The position numbers and the translations under genes were made by a program. Below the pieces are notes generated by a model that saw only the letters and a program-made list of their open reading frames with translations, made no database searches and had not been told where the DNA came from. Positions 1 to 7,342 of a stretch of 64,000 nucleotides of DNA are shown piece by piece. Each line of letters opens with the position of its first letter. The stretch's first letter is position 1. The stretch comes from an uncultured Desulfobacter sp. (GTDB lineage: Bacteria > Desulfobacterota > Desulfobacteria > Desulfobacterales > Desulfobacteraceae), in assembly GCF_963664415.1 (NCBI RefSeq), contig NZ_OY761445.1, positions 744,001-808,000 on the forward strand. Direction: 5' to 3'.

Positions 1-787
1 CGATATCCCCAAAATCAGCCTTCAGCGTCAGCTGGGCCGCCTCACCGTTGACCTGAGTGGCTTCAATATTAAAGCCGATGAGCAGTCCCAGTTCATTTTC
101 CACGATTTCAGGCTGGGCCGAATTAATGGAAAGATTGACCGCCGTGCCATAACCGTTATTGGCCACACGTACGCCCAAGGGAAACGGCACCTCCTCTTCG
201 ATCTCATCGGTAAAGGCATCATCCCCGTAAACATCTTCTGGCAAGAAATAATCCAGGGTCAGCTCGGGCATGGGTTTGACATAGATGTAATCGGGCATGA
301 CTTCAGTGGTCTGGGTTTCCCCTGCCATGGTATAGGTAAGGGTCGCGCCAACATAGTAGAGGGTTCCCTGGGGCGCGCCGTTGGAAGCGCCCGGCGCCGG
401 GATGATCAGCCAGGTGATGTCGGCCGAAGATGATCCTGGGACCTGGCCTGCACCGTCCACATTGTCAATGCCTGAAATGGTGTCCTGACGGATAAAAAAC
501 AGGGCGTCGGTATTGTCCGGATCAGTGCTTGCCGACACCGGATTCCCCTCCCCATCGGTAAAATTGACCAGAACAGCCACATCCTCAATTGGAATATCGG
601 CAAACCCGTTGCTGATCTTCATATGGGCCTCAAATGCCTGACGTTCCAGGGTCAGCTCCTGGTTAATCTGAATTTTTACCCGGGCGCAAAGGGCATCATT
701 AGCCACAGCATTCATTGGAAACAACGCCCAGACAACAGCCAGGCCCAGCCAGATCCACCAGATTCTAACAGATTCAATTTTCCCCAT
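1..787 (-). CDS. secreted extracellular protein, N-terminal part (runs off left edge)
   Basis: An open frame on the minus strand starts with ATG at 785-787 and stays open for 262 codons to the window edge, so the C-terminus is not visible. A GAGAGGG ribosome site lies about 5 bases upstream. Residues 1-30 form a signal peptide: short basic start, a hydrophobic run rich in W, L, A and V, and a likely cleavage after the AVA of MNAVAND. The rest is acidic with alternating hydrophobic residues typical of extracellular beta-sandwich domains, and has one motif (NSAQPEIVENE) followed by a G-rich stretch. I do not recognise the family; a large cell-surface or exported repeat protein is likely but not shown. 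An insertion sequence sits only 31 bp upstream of the start, so its native promoter has been separated from it. Confidence 0.72.
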   Translation of the reverse strand, partial: MGKIESVRIWWIWLGLAVVWALFPMNAVANDALCARVKIQINQELTLERQAFEAHMKISNGFADIPIEDVAVLVNFTDGEGNPVSASTDPDNTDALFFIRQDTISGIDNVDGAGQVPGSSSADITWLIIPAPGASNGAPQGTLYYVGATLTYTMAGETQTTEVMPDYIYVKPMPELTLDYFLPEDVYGDDAFTDEIEEEVPFPLGVRVANNGYGTAVNLSINSAQPEIVENELGLLIGFNIEATQVNGEAAQLTLKADFGDI

Positions 788-809
788 GCGTCCCTCTCTA
801 ACAGAGTGG

Positions 810-817
810 TTATTTAT
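810..817. repeat. 8-bp target site duplication, left copy
   Basis: TTATTTAT directly abuts the left inverted repeat and is repeated exactly at 2345-2352 after the right repeat. Removing the element and one copy restores the upstream region of the minus-strand secreted protein gene. Confidence 0.85.
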
Positions 818-2344
818 GGGCGCATTCCCATTTTCCCGGTTTTTAAAACGGACTATCCTCTTTAGCAAAAAGAAGTTATGCTTCCCCTCGATTATCAACT
901 GATGAGGAAGAAAATAGTATGAAACTCAAAAAGGCTGAATCCTGCGAAACGGTAGAAGAAATATATGAATTATTGAAACAGCTGGACAAAGAGAAACGGC
1001 TAATTCGCAGTCCGGAAGAACTCATTCAGGTTGAACAAGAAATTTTAAGCTATACCAATCGTTTAGCCGCGTTGATGCTAAAAAAAAAAGTCCAAACCAG
1101 TATAAACTCTCCGGAGCATAACGAACAAGAAAGAGAGTTGGTGCGTAGCTGGCCTGGCCGAATGAAAAGTGAAGGGTTTGAGACAGTTCAAATTCAAACC
1201 AGCTCAGGTTGCACGATCCCAATCCATGTTCGATACTATCGAAGAGCCTGTGACCGTCGAAATGGCAAAAGATATAAGGGCTTGTATGCTGCTTTGGCTT
1301 TGCTCGGGATTCATGATCGATGTACACCAATCTTGGCGGCGATGGTCAGCGCCTGGTCCGCGTTACTGAGCTCATTTGAGGAAGTACGTCAGGTCCTTTG
1401 TGATCATGGCACTATCCTGGATGTTAAGGTGATCCGGAAACTGGCCTACCGCTACGCAGAACGAGCACGGGTGGTACAGCAAATGGGTCTGCTCCCCTTA
1501 AATGAAGAGGACAACCTTCAAGGTCGTCGGGTTGTCATAAGCACCGATGGTGGCCGGACTCGATTGCGGGAAAAAAAGCGAGGTCCCCGGACAGCCAAAG
1601 GAAGAACCAGATATCATGGGGCCTGGAGAGAACCCAAGCTGTTGATTATTTATGTCGTCGATGCCCATGGGAAACAGGAAAAAAGCTTTGCCCCATTTAT
1701 TGATGGCGGTTTTAATGGGCCTGATGGCTTGTTTCTGCTGCTGAAGGGCTATTTGAAGTCTCTTTGCATCCAAAAAGCAGACAAGGTGTTGTTTGTTGCG
1801 GACGGGGCTCATTGGATATGGAATCGAGTCCCTGGTCTGATCAAGGCACTGGGGTTGAATCCGGAGAGTGTGCATGAACTCCTTGATTTTTATCATGCAG
1901 TAGAGCATCTGGGAAAGGTTGCAGGATTACGAAAAAACTGGTCAGCCAAAAAACGTAAAGCCTGGGTCTCAAAACAGCGACGGTTTTTGCTAAAAGGTGA
2001 ATCGGCAACGGTCGTACAAGAAGTACAGGCTCTTTGTCGAGGCCGGAACAGCAAAGCCATAAAGACAGAACGGGATTATTTTGTACGTAATAGGCACCGT
2101 CTTGCTTTCCCAACGGTAAAGGCATTGAATTTGCCGATTGGCAGTGGTGCGATTGAAAGTTCGATTCGAAGAGTTGTCAATTTGAGACTCAAGGGTCCCT
2201 GCATTTTTTGGTATAAAGAAAATGCGGAGAAAATGCTCATGCTGCGCTCATACTATAAATCGGGACGATGGAACTGTCTGAAACAAATGGCCAATTCACA
2301 TATCTCATTGTTAGCTGCATAACCGTGAAAATGGGAATGCGCCC
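818..2344 (+). mobile_element. complete ISKra4-like insertion sequence with inverted repeats
   Basis: The ends are 24-bp terminal inverted repeats at 818-841 and 2321-2344 that match at 23 of 24 positions and begin GGGCGCATTCC. An identical 8-bp sequence, TTATTTAT, flanks both ends (810-817 and 2345-2352), which is a target site duplication. The 1527-bp element carries one transposase gene at 919-2322 that nearly fills it; the stop codon overlaps the right repeat. GGG-starting repeats and 8-bp duplications fit my recollection of a subgroup of the ISKra4 family; the family call itself is from protein resemblance. Confidence 0.9.
919..2322 (+). CDS. transposase, ISKra4-like
   Basis: The 467-residue protein is the only gene of the element. 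Its first 70 residues are charged and helical. A central region has STDGGRTRLR (about residue 210), which fits the first acidic residue of a DDE/RNase H-fold catalytic core, then VLFVADGAHWIWNRV (about 292-306) as the second acidic block, followed by LLDFYHAVEHLGKVAG and a late GSGAIESSIRRVVNLR. This arrangement is characteristic of ISKra4/ISLre2-like transposases. The frame is intact and the ends of the element are preserved, so it may still be active. A GAGGAAG ribosome site lies upstream of the ATG. The exact family should be set by comparison with ISfinder profiles. Confidence 0.85.
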   Translation: MKLKKAESCETVEEIYELLKQLDKEKRLIRSPEELIQVEQEILSYTNRLAALMLKKKVQTSINSPEHNEQERELVRSWPGRMKSEGFETVQIQTSSGCTIPIHVRYYRRACDRRNGKRYKGLYAALALLGIHDRCTPILAAMVSAWSALLSSFEEVRQVLCDHGTILDVKVIRKLAYRYAERARVVQQMGLLPLNEEDNLQGRRVVISTDGGRTRLREKKRGPRTAKGRTRYHGAWREPKLLIIYVVDAHGKQEKSFAPFIDGGFNGPDGLFLLLKGYLKSLCIQKADKVLFVADGAHWIWNRVPGLIKALGLNPESVHELLDFYHAVEHLGKVAGLRKNWSAKKRKAWVSKQRRFLLKGESATVVQEVQALCRGRNSKAIKTERDYFVRNRHRLAFPTVKALNLPIGSGAIESSIRRVVNLRLKGPCIFWYKENAEKMLMLRSYYKSGRWNCLKQMANSHISLLAA

Positions 2345-2352
2345 TTATTTAT
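2345..2352. repeat. 8-bp target site duplication, right copy
   Basis: TTATTTAT follows the right inverted repeat and is identical to 810-817. Perfect identity suggests a recent insertion. Confidence 0.85.
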
Positions 2353-2398
2353 TTGCCATGATCCCATTGTTGTTTGTTGTTTCCTTTACCATCTGATC

Positions 2399-2427
2399 GT
2401 TGGGTTTCGTTCCTCAACCCAACCTAC
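2399..2427 (+). repeat. REP element copy 1
   Basis: A 29-base sequence starting GTTGGGTTTCGTTCC and ending CCCAACCTAC. The two arms GTTGGGTT and AACCCAAC can pair into a short hairpin. It is the exact reverse complement of copy 2 at 2457-2485, 29 bp away, so the two form a BIME-like inverted pair downstream of the RAYT gene. Confidence 0.88.
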
Positions 2428-2456
2428 CCCACCCCCAAACCATATTTCGCAAATCC

Positions 2457-2485
2457 GTAGGTTGGGTTGAGGAACGAAACCCAAC
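2457..2485 (-). repeat. REP element copy 2
   Basis: The exact reverse complement of copy 1. It begins GTAGGTTGGGTTGAGG and ends CGAAACCCAAC. It lies 35 bp beyond the 3' end of the RAYT transposase gene (2521-3063, minus strand). Confidence 0.88.
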
Positions 2486-2520
2486 AAAAAACAACCCCAG
2501 GCAATCATATTGCAACACCA

Positions 2521-3063
2521 TCACTCATACCCAACACCCGCATCAAAATCCAACACCACCCCGGCCCCCCAACTCTCCGGATACAACCCCTGTTTCACAT
2601 ACCGATGAAAACTCGAATATTGCCAATCTTTAGACGCATTGACCAAACCATGTTTAACCGGATTATAATGAATGTATTCCACATGCCGCATAAAATCCTG
2701 CTCATCCTTTATGGTATGTTCCCAATATCTTCGCTGCCACACGGCCTGTTCCTTTTTCCTCTCCCGGGCATCAGATATTTTCTGCCTATATTTTTCATCA
2801 CAATGCCGTGTAAAAAAGCTCTTAATCAACCGCCACCGGACCGGAAAGTCATTATCTGTCCGGGGGAGGGTCCAGATGCAGTGAAGATGATCCGGCAGCA
2901 CCACCATGGCATCAATAACAAAGGGATGGTTCTCCATCACATATTTCATTGCCTGCCGTAACAGCTCTACGTTTCCAGGGCTCGAAAAAATCCTTGCCCG
3001 CCCGAACGTGACTACCGTAAAAAAATAAGTTCCTCCTGCAATCTTAGCCCGGCGATACCGCAT
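2521..3063 (-). CDS. REP-associated tyrosine transposase (RAYT)
   Basis: The 180-residue protein belongs to the IS200/IS605-like Y1 transposase superfamily. The HUH motif is visible as LPDHLHCIW (about residues 56-64), and the likely catalytic tyrosine is in YIHYNPVKHGLV (about residues 129-140). RAYTs are single-copy domesticated transposases thought to mobilise REP sequences. Here four REPs lie within about 900 bp on both sides of the gene, which is the classic RAYT arrangement. The length is normal for the family and the frame is intact. Start is the ATG at 3061-3063. Confidence 0.92.
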   Translation of the reverse strand: MRYRRAKIAGGTYFFTVVTFGRARIFSSPGNVELLRQAMKYVMENHPFVIDAMVVLPDHLHCIWTLPRTDNDFPVRWRLIKSFFTRHCDEKYRQKISDARERKKEQAVWQRRYWEHTIKDEQDFMRHVEYIHYNPVKHGLVNASKDWQYSSFHRYVKQGLYPESWGAGVVLDFDAGVGYE

Positions 3064-3143
3064 ACCTTAACCGTCTTATCATGGTTCATTAATCTATCTT
3101 ACCCATGCCCCCGCCACCCAACACACCCCAAATAATCTCCCAT

Positions 3144-3174
3144 GTAGGTTGGGTAGAGCGCAGCGAAACCCAAC
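3144..3174 (-). repeat. REP element copy 3 (variant)
   Basis: A 31-base REP upstream of the RAYT gene. It starts GTAGGTTGGGTAGAGCGCAG and ends CGAAACCCAAC. Its outer arms match the other copies but the loop is longer and different (GAGCGCAG instead of TTGAGGAA), so it is a second REP subtype. Confidence 0.85.
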
Positions 3175-3250
3175 ATTCAACCAAGAGCATCCATCAAACA
3201 ATCCAGATTCACATTAATTTTCAGCCCATATCCCATTCATAAAATTTACA

Positions 3251-3931
3251 TCAATCCATTGTTTGTTGGGTCTTTATATCCCTGCCTTTTTCCTTTGCTT
3301 TGCATTTAAATGTTGGGTTTCGTTCCTCAACCCAACCTACGCAGCTTAACACATACAGATTATGAAAAAAGGGCATGAACAGATAGGCCAAAGCCGCCAA
3401 AAGAAACACCCGGATTAAAATTTTGTGCTTGGATATGCGGTCCGCAAGTATGCCGAATACAATCCGGCCAAGGCCGTTCAACATGCTGAATCCGGTCAGG
3501 ATCATCACATACTGTGTCACGTCATATCCTAAAGACTGCCCCAAGGATGCACACAGCATAACCATGGAAACCCCTGCAGCCCCGGCCAGGGCCCATACCC
3601 ACCAAAGACACCAGAAGGATCTCAACGTAAGTATTCGGCCAACACCAAGAGCAATTCCCAACCCCTTTACAGATTTAAATGAATATGCGGAACCATGCAT
3701 AAAAAATGCGCATACAATACCGGTGCACACGGCAAGGGCCATGGAAATCACACATGTTGCCCTGTACCCCTGGTTAACCAACAAAAAAGAGAATACCTGC
3801 GACATGACCGCAGCGGCTCCGCCAAATACCAGATTGATAAAACCTACTGCCAAACCTTTTTGTTCCAAGAATAATTTTCTATATATGGTCTCAGACGGCT
3901 CGGACGGTCCTTTTAAGCGACGGGTCCTCAT
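3251..3931 (-). pseudogene. MFS transporter remnant (OFA-like), truncated at both ends
   Basis: The open frame of 226 codons encodes only the middle and C-terminal helices of a major facilitator transporter. From about residue 24 (LEQKGLAVGFINLVFGG) it resembles the oxalate/formate antiporter-like group, where this motif normally occurs about 130 residues into a 400-residue protein, so the first half is missing. The last helix ends at LYVLSC; the following codons translate REP copy 4 (CVGWVEERNPTF) and then unrelated sequence, so the native C-terminus has been replaced. No good ribosome site precedes the first ATG. A functional transporter is very unlikely. Confidence 0.75.
3312..3340 (+). 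repeat. REP element copy 4, inside the MFS remnant
   Basis: A 29-base copy identical to copy 1. It lies within the 3' end of the truncated MFS reading frame and supplies its final sense codons. Confidence 0.88.
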
Positions 3932-4020
3932 TAAATACTACATCCATGCGCCTTTGAATCGTTGTCACGAATTTTTCAGGCATTAATGTTTTGCCCTTGT
4001 CTCAGTGCCTTGCTTAGGCA

Positions 4021-4389
4021 CTATCTGACAGGAACGATCTCAAGCCAGTACCCGTCCGGGTCATTGATAAAATAGATACCCATATCCTTATTTTCATAGC
4101 AGATGCACCCCATCTTCTCATGCAGGGCATGGGCTGCGTCAAAATCATCGGTTTTAAATGCGATGTGAAATTCTTCATCGCCGAGATCGTACGGCTCGTT
4201 TCTGTCCTTAAGCCAGGTCAACTCCAGTTTATTGGCAGACTGATTATCCGTCAAAAAGACAATCACATAAGAACCGTCTGTGGCCGTTTTCCGACTCAGC
4301 TCCGTAAGGCCGAGCGCTTTTTCATAAAATGCGATACTATCTTCCAGATTCAATACGTTGATATTAAAATGATCAATTGTAAATCCCAT
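4021..4389 (-). CDS. VOC-family (glyoxalase I-like) protein
   Basis: A 122-residue single-module vicinal-oxygen-chelate protein. It has the typical opening FTIDHFNINVLNLEDSIAFY with a metal-ligand histidine at residue 7, LELTWL with a glutamate near residue 70, HIAFKTDD with a histidine near residue 90, and the closing DPDGYWLEIVP with a glutamate near residue 118. These are the positions of the four metal ligands of glyoxalase I, so lactoylglutathione lyase-type chemistry (methylglyoxal detoxification) is plausible. Many VOC proteins have other substrates. It stands alone, convergent with nothing close, and has its own short upstream region. Confidence 0.82.
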   Translation of the reverse strand: MGFTIDHFNINVLNLEDSIAFYEKALGLTELSRKTATDGSYVIVFLTDNQSANKLELTWLKDRNEPYDLGDEEFHIAFKTDDFDAAHALHEKMGCICYENKDMGIYFINDPDGYWLEIVPVR

Positions 4390-4575
4390 TTTTTTCTCCC
4401 CGATTTAAACCAATTAAATGTTTCGCTGCACCGATCTGCCGACCAAACCAACTTTACAGCGACTGAAAAATACATTACAGCATCACCATAGGCAGGTCTT
4501 TGCATGGGGTCAAGAGAAAAAAAGTACCTAATTTATGCGATAATTTGGACAAATTTAAGAAAAAAAGTCATAAAA

Positions 4576-4594
4576 AATCAGGGATTCCCTGATT
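4576..4594. promoter_or_regulatory. 19-bp perfect inverted repeat upstream of the 61-aa gene
   Basis: AATCAGGGATTCCCTGATT is a perfect 9-1-9 inverted repeat in an AT-rich region about 120 bp before the start of the small gene at 4715. It could be a binding site for a dimeric regulator. No flanking T-run follows it closely on the + strand, so a terminator is less likely. Confidence 0.4.
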
Positions 4595-4714
4595 GATTTT
4601 CCCTACCCGGCATTGATATTATATATCGCATGTATGTGAAAGAGGAAAAATACAAAGAAAAAGTCAATTTCCTCTAAACAAAATCCTTAAAGATTGATAC
4701 AGGGAGGAAGGCGA

Positions 4715-4900
4715 ATGATTGAAGCAACTGAAACCCAAGTAAAAAATGACATCTTTGATTTCCTTAGAATCATCGACGATGAAATTTTAAAACTAAAAGG
4801 TCCTGACGAAATCGCATCAGACGCTAATTTCAGCTTGCATAGTATCTCTCAGTTAGATTCTGTTATTCAGCCGGGAACGGAACTCAAAGAAAAAGCCTAA
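4715..4900 (+). CDS. small hypothetical protein, 61 aa
   Basis: Start is chosen at the ATG at 4715 because a strong GGGAGGAAG ribosome site (4702-4710) precedes it by 4 bases; an upstream in-frame ATG at 4694 has no such site. The 61-residue product begins MIEATETQVKND, is acidic, has no signal peptide or membrane segment, and has a short amphipathic helix (DIFDFLRIIDDEILKL). I do not recognise it. It has a palindrome upstream and a strong terminator downstream, so it looks like an independent, well-expressed unit. Confidence 0.6.
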   Translation: MIEATETQVKNDIFDFLRIIDDEILKLKGPDEIASDANFSLHSISQLDSVIQPGTELKEKA

Positions 4901-4940
4901 TTTCCTACTCTCTCTCTCTTTTTTCAGAATTCTTTTTTCA

Positions 4941-4994
4941 AACAACCCGGTGCCGCTAAAAAGTTCCTTTTTAGCGGCACCGGGTTGTTTTTTA
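4941..4994 (+). terminator. strong intrinsic terminator (23-bp perfect stem)
   Basis: A perfect 23-bp stem (4941-4963 with 4967-4989), a 3-base TTC loop and a T-rich tail end the 61-aa gene. A-rich sequence on the other side means it could also work for minus-strand transcripts. Confidence 0.88.
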
Positions 4995-5092
4995 TAACGG
5001 CCACGGGCTGACTCGATTCTATTGATACTCCGGTTCAATCCACAACGAAACCAAAAGGCAATTCAATAACTTATTAGGGCTTTCTAATGATA

Positions 5093-5107
5093 ATAGTTAA
5101 AAACTAT
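5093..5107. promoter_or_regulatory. inverted repeat just upstream of the liv promoter
   Basis: ATAGTT-AAA-AACTAT lies 8 bp upstream of the -35 box at 5115. Its position fits an operator or activator site for the liv operon, but no regulator can be named. Confidence 0.3.
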
Positions 5108-5114
5108 GGCCTGA

Positions 5115-5142
5115 TTGACACGGCTTTTGGTATCGTTATAAT
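5115..5142 (+). promoter_or_regulatory. near-consensus sigma-70 promoter of the liv operon
   Basis: TTGACA at 5115-5120 and TATAAT at 5137-5142 are both exact consensus hexamers, separated by 16 bp. The start codon of livK follows about 49 bp downstream of the -10 box. Such a promoter should be strong unless repressed. Confidence 0.75.
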
Positions 5143-5190
5143 AGAGATCGTGGTAAGATACCTTAACCTAACAGAAAAAGGAAAGAGGAA

Positions 5191-6312
5191 ATGAAAAGAA
5201 ATTTATTTGCAATGGGTTGTCTATTGGCTGTTTGCCTGATCTTTGCCTTTGGGACCAAAGAAGCAGAAGCTCGGACAATTAAACTTGGGGTTGCCGGGGC
5301 TCATTCAGGTGACCTTGCATCCTATGGACTTCCGTCAGTGAATGCGGCCAAGCTAGTTGTAAAGAAAATCAATGCCAACGGTGGCGTTTTAGGCCAACAG
5401 GTCGAACTGCTGGTTGAAGACGATGCGTGTAAACCCGAAATTGCCGGCAACACGGCAATGAAGCTGGTTTCAGACGGCGTTGACATTGTCATGGGCCATA
5501 TCTGCTCCGGGGCAACCAAAGCGGCTCTGGGCATTTACAAAGACGCCAAAATCGTTACCATGTCTCCGTCTGCCACCAATCCGGATCTGACCTTGTCCGG
5601 TGAATACCCCAATTTTTTCAGAACCATTCCCCATGACGCCAAACAGGCCCAACTCCAGGTCAAATTTGCCACCCAAACCCTTAAGGTCAAAAATGTCGTC
5701 ATCCTCCATGACAAAGGGGATTACGGCAAAGGCCAGGCAGAACTTGCTCAAAAATACTTTAAGGAAGCCGGTGTGAACATTCTCCTGTTTGAAGGGGTTA
5801 CCCCGGGTGCCGTTGACTATTCGGCCATTGTCACCAAAGTGGAAAAAGCGAAACCTGACCTGGTTATCTGGGGCGGCTACCATCCTGAAGCCTCCAAGAT
5901 TGTTACACTGATGAGAAAACAAAGAATGGATACCCTGTTCATGGGTGCTGATGGTGTAAAAGATGACACCTTCATTAAAGTTGCCGGTGAGTATTCTGAA
6001 GGCGTTTATGCCACAGGTCCCATGGATATTTCCGGCAACCCCATGGCAAAGATGGCAAAAGAGGAACACCAAAAGGCGTTCGGTTCTGATCCGGGGGCCT
6101 TTTTTGACGCAGCTTATGCGGCAACCCAGGCCTTGCTCAACGCGATTGAAAAAGCAGGATCCACTGACTCTGACAAGGTGGTTCAAGCGCTGAGAACTGA
6201 GTATGTTGAAACGCCCTTGGGAAAAATCCGCTTTGACGAAGATGGTGATGCCACAGGTATCGGCTTTTCCGTATACAAAGTGGTCAATGGCCAATTTGTC
6301 CAAGAAAAGTAA
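5191..6312 (+). CDS. livK: branched-chain amino acid ABC transporter, substrate-binding protein
   Basis: A 373-residue periplasmic binding protein of the Leu/Ile/Val type (Peripla_BP_6). Residues 1-28 are a signal peptide (MKRNLFAMGCLLAVCLIFAFG, then KEAEA) with likely cleavage after EAEA. The mature protein starts RTIKLGVAGAHSGDLASYG, the usual first strand and ligand-contacting loop, and has SGATKAALGIYKDAKIVTMSPSATNP-type hinge sequence typical of LivJ/LivK. It delivers leucine, isoleucine or valine (or a related amino acid) to the membrane permease encoded downstream. First gene of livKHMGF, with the AGAGGA ribosome site before ATG. Specificity within the family cannot be read from sequence alone. 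Confidence 0.93.
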   Translation: MKRNLFAMGCLLAVCLIFAFGTKEAEARTIKLGVAGAHSGDLASYGLPSVNAAKLVVKKINANGGVLGQQVELLVEDDACKPEIAGNTAMKLVSDGVDIVMGHICSGATKAALGIYKDAKIVTMSPSATNPDLTLSGEYPNFFRTIPHDAKQAQLQVKFATQTLKVKNVVILHDKGDYGKGQAELAQKYFKEAGVNILLFEGVTPGAVDYSAIVTKVEKAKPDLVIWGGYHPEASKIVTLMRKQRMDTLFMGADGVKDDTFIKVAGEYSEGVYATGPMDISGNPMAKMAKEEHQKAFGSDPGAFFDAAYAATQALLNAIEKAGSTDSDKVVQALRTEYVETPLGKIRFDEDGDATGIGFSVYKVVNGQFVQEK

Positions 6313-6340
6313 TTATTAAATTAGGGCGTCGCTGAATGAT

Positions 6341-6379
6341 ACACAAGGGGGCCGGCATCACATGCCTGCCCCCTTGTGT
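6341..6379 (+). promoter_or_regulatory. intercistronic hairpin between livK and livH
   Basis: ACACAAGGGGGC and GCCCCCTTGTGT form a perfect 12-bp stem with a 15-base loop. There is no T-run after it. Such hairpins commonly protect the upstream mRNA or partly terminate, giving more binding protein than permease. Confidence 0.6.
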
Positions 6380-6417
6380 CTTGCAGGATACATCGCGAAT
6401 GAGAAAACAGGTTACAC

Positions 6418-7326
6418 ATGGATTATGAATTTTTTTTAAAGCTGTTCCTGGGCGGATTGACCCGGGGCAGTATCTATGCCTTGATTGCCCTGGGGTACAC
6501 CATGGTATACGGAATTATTGAACTGATTAACTTTGCCCATGGTGAAATATATATGATAGGCGCTTTTACCGCGCTGATCATCTCCACGGTATTGACCATG
6601 TCGGGCTTTCCGGCCTTGGCCGTCACGCTGATCGCAGCAGCGGCAGCTGTGTTTTATGCCTGCTGCTACGGATATACCATGGAAAAAATTGCTTACAAGC
6701 CTTTGCGAAAGGCCCCCCGCCTGTCCGCGCTGATCAGCGCCATCGGTATGTCACTATTTCTTCAAAATTATGTACTGCTTGCCCAAACCTCGGATTTTCT
6801 GCCTTTTCCCAGCCTGATTCCTGATTTTGAGTTCTGGGAACCCTATGCACACATCATGTCCGCCACGGAGCTATCCATTATCGTCACCACGGTGATCGTC
6901 ATGATCGGATTAACTGTTCTGATCAAGTTTACCCAGATCGGCAAAGCCATGCGGGCCACATCCCAGGATAAAACCATGGCCATGCTGCTTGGAGTCAATG
7001 TCAACCGGGTTATCTCCTTAACCTTTATCATCGGGTCCGGCACGGCGGCCATCGGGGGCATGCTCATTGCTTCGCACATTGGACAGATTAATTTTTATAT
7101 GGGATTCATTGCCGGCATCAAGGCCTTTGTGGCAGCCGTTTTAGGCGGCATCGGCAGTATTCCGGGCGCGGTTTTAGGTTCCCTTGTCCTGGGATGGACT
7201 GAAAGTTTTTTCACCGGTTATATCTCCAGTGATTATGAAGATGTATTTGCCTTTTTATTCCTGGTTCTAATCCTTATTTTCAGGCCATCCGGAATTCTGG
7301 GCCGGGCGGAAACCAAAAAAGTTTAA
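6418..7326 (+). CDS. livH: branched-chain amino acid ABC transporter permease
   Basis: A 302-residue inner-membrane permease with about eight hydrophobic segments. The opening GLTRGSIYALIALGYTMVYG and IELINFAHGEIYMIGA are the hallmark of LivH, and GFIAGIKAFVAAVLGGIGSIPGA near residue 225-250 is the conserved loop contacting the ATPase. It pairs with LivM (7343-8560) to form the translocation path. Start ATG at 6418 directly follows the livK hairpin region. Confidence 0.93.
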   Translation: MDYEFFLKLFLGGLTRGSIYALIALGYTMVYGIIELINFAHGEIYMIGAFTALIISTVLTMSGFPALAVTLIAAAAAVFYACCYGYTMEKIAYKPLRKAPRLSALISAIGMSLFLQNYVLLAQTSDFLPFPSLIPDFEFWEPYAHIMSATELSIIVTTVIVMIGLTVLIKFTQIGKAMRATSQDKTMAMLLGVNVNRVISLTFIIGSGTAAIGGMLIASHIGQINFYMGFIAGIKAFVAAVLGGIGSIPGAVLGSLVLGWTESFFTGYISSDYEDVFAFLFLVLILIFRPSGILGRAETKKV

Positions 7327-7342
7327 ATTAAAGATAGAAATT

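Noticed and set aside
2400..2961. Plus-strand frames over the REP pair and the RAYT gene
   Set aside because: They translate REP sequence and the antisense of the RAYT gene, with no ribosome sites or protein-like composition.
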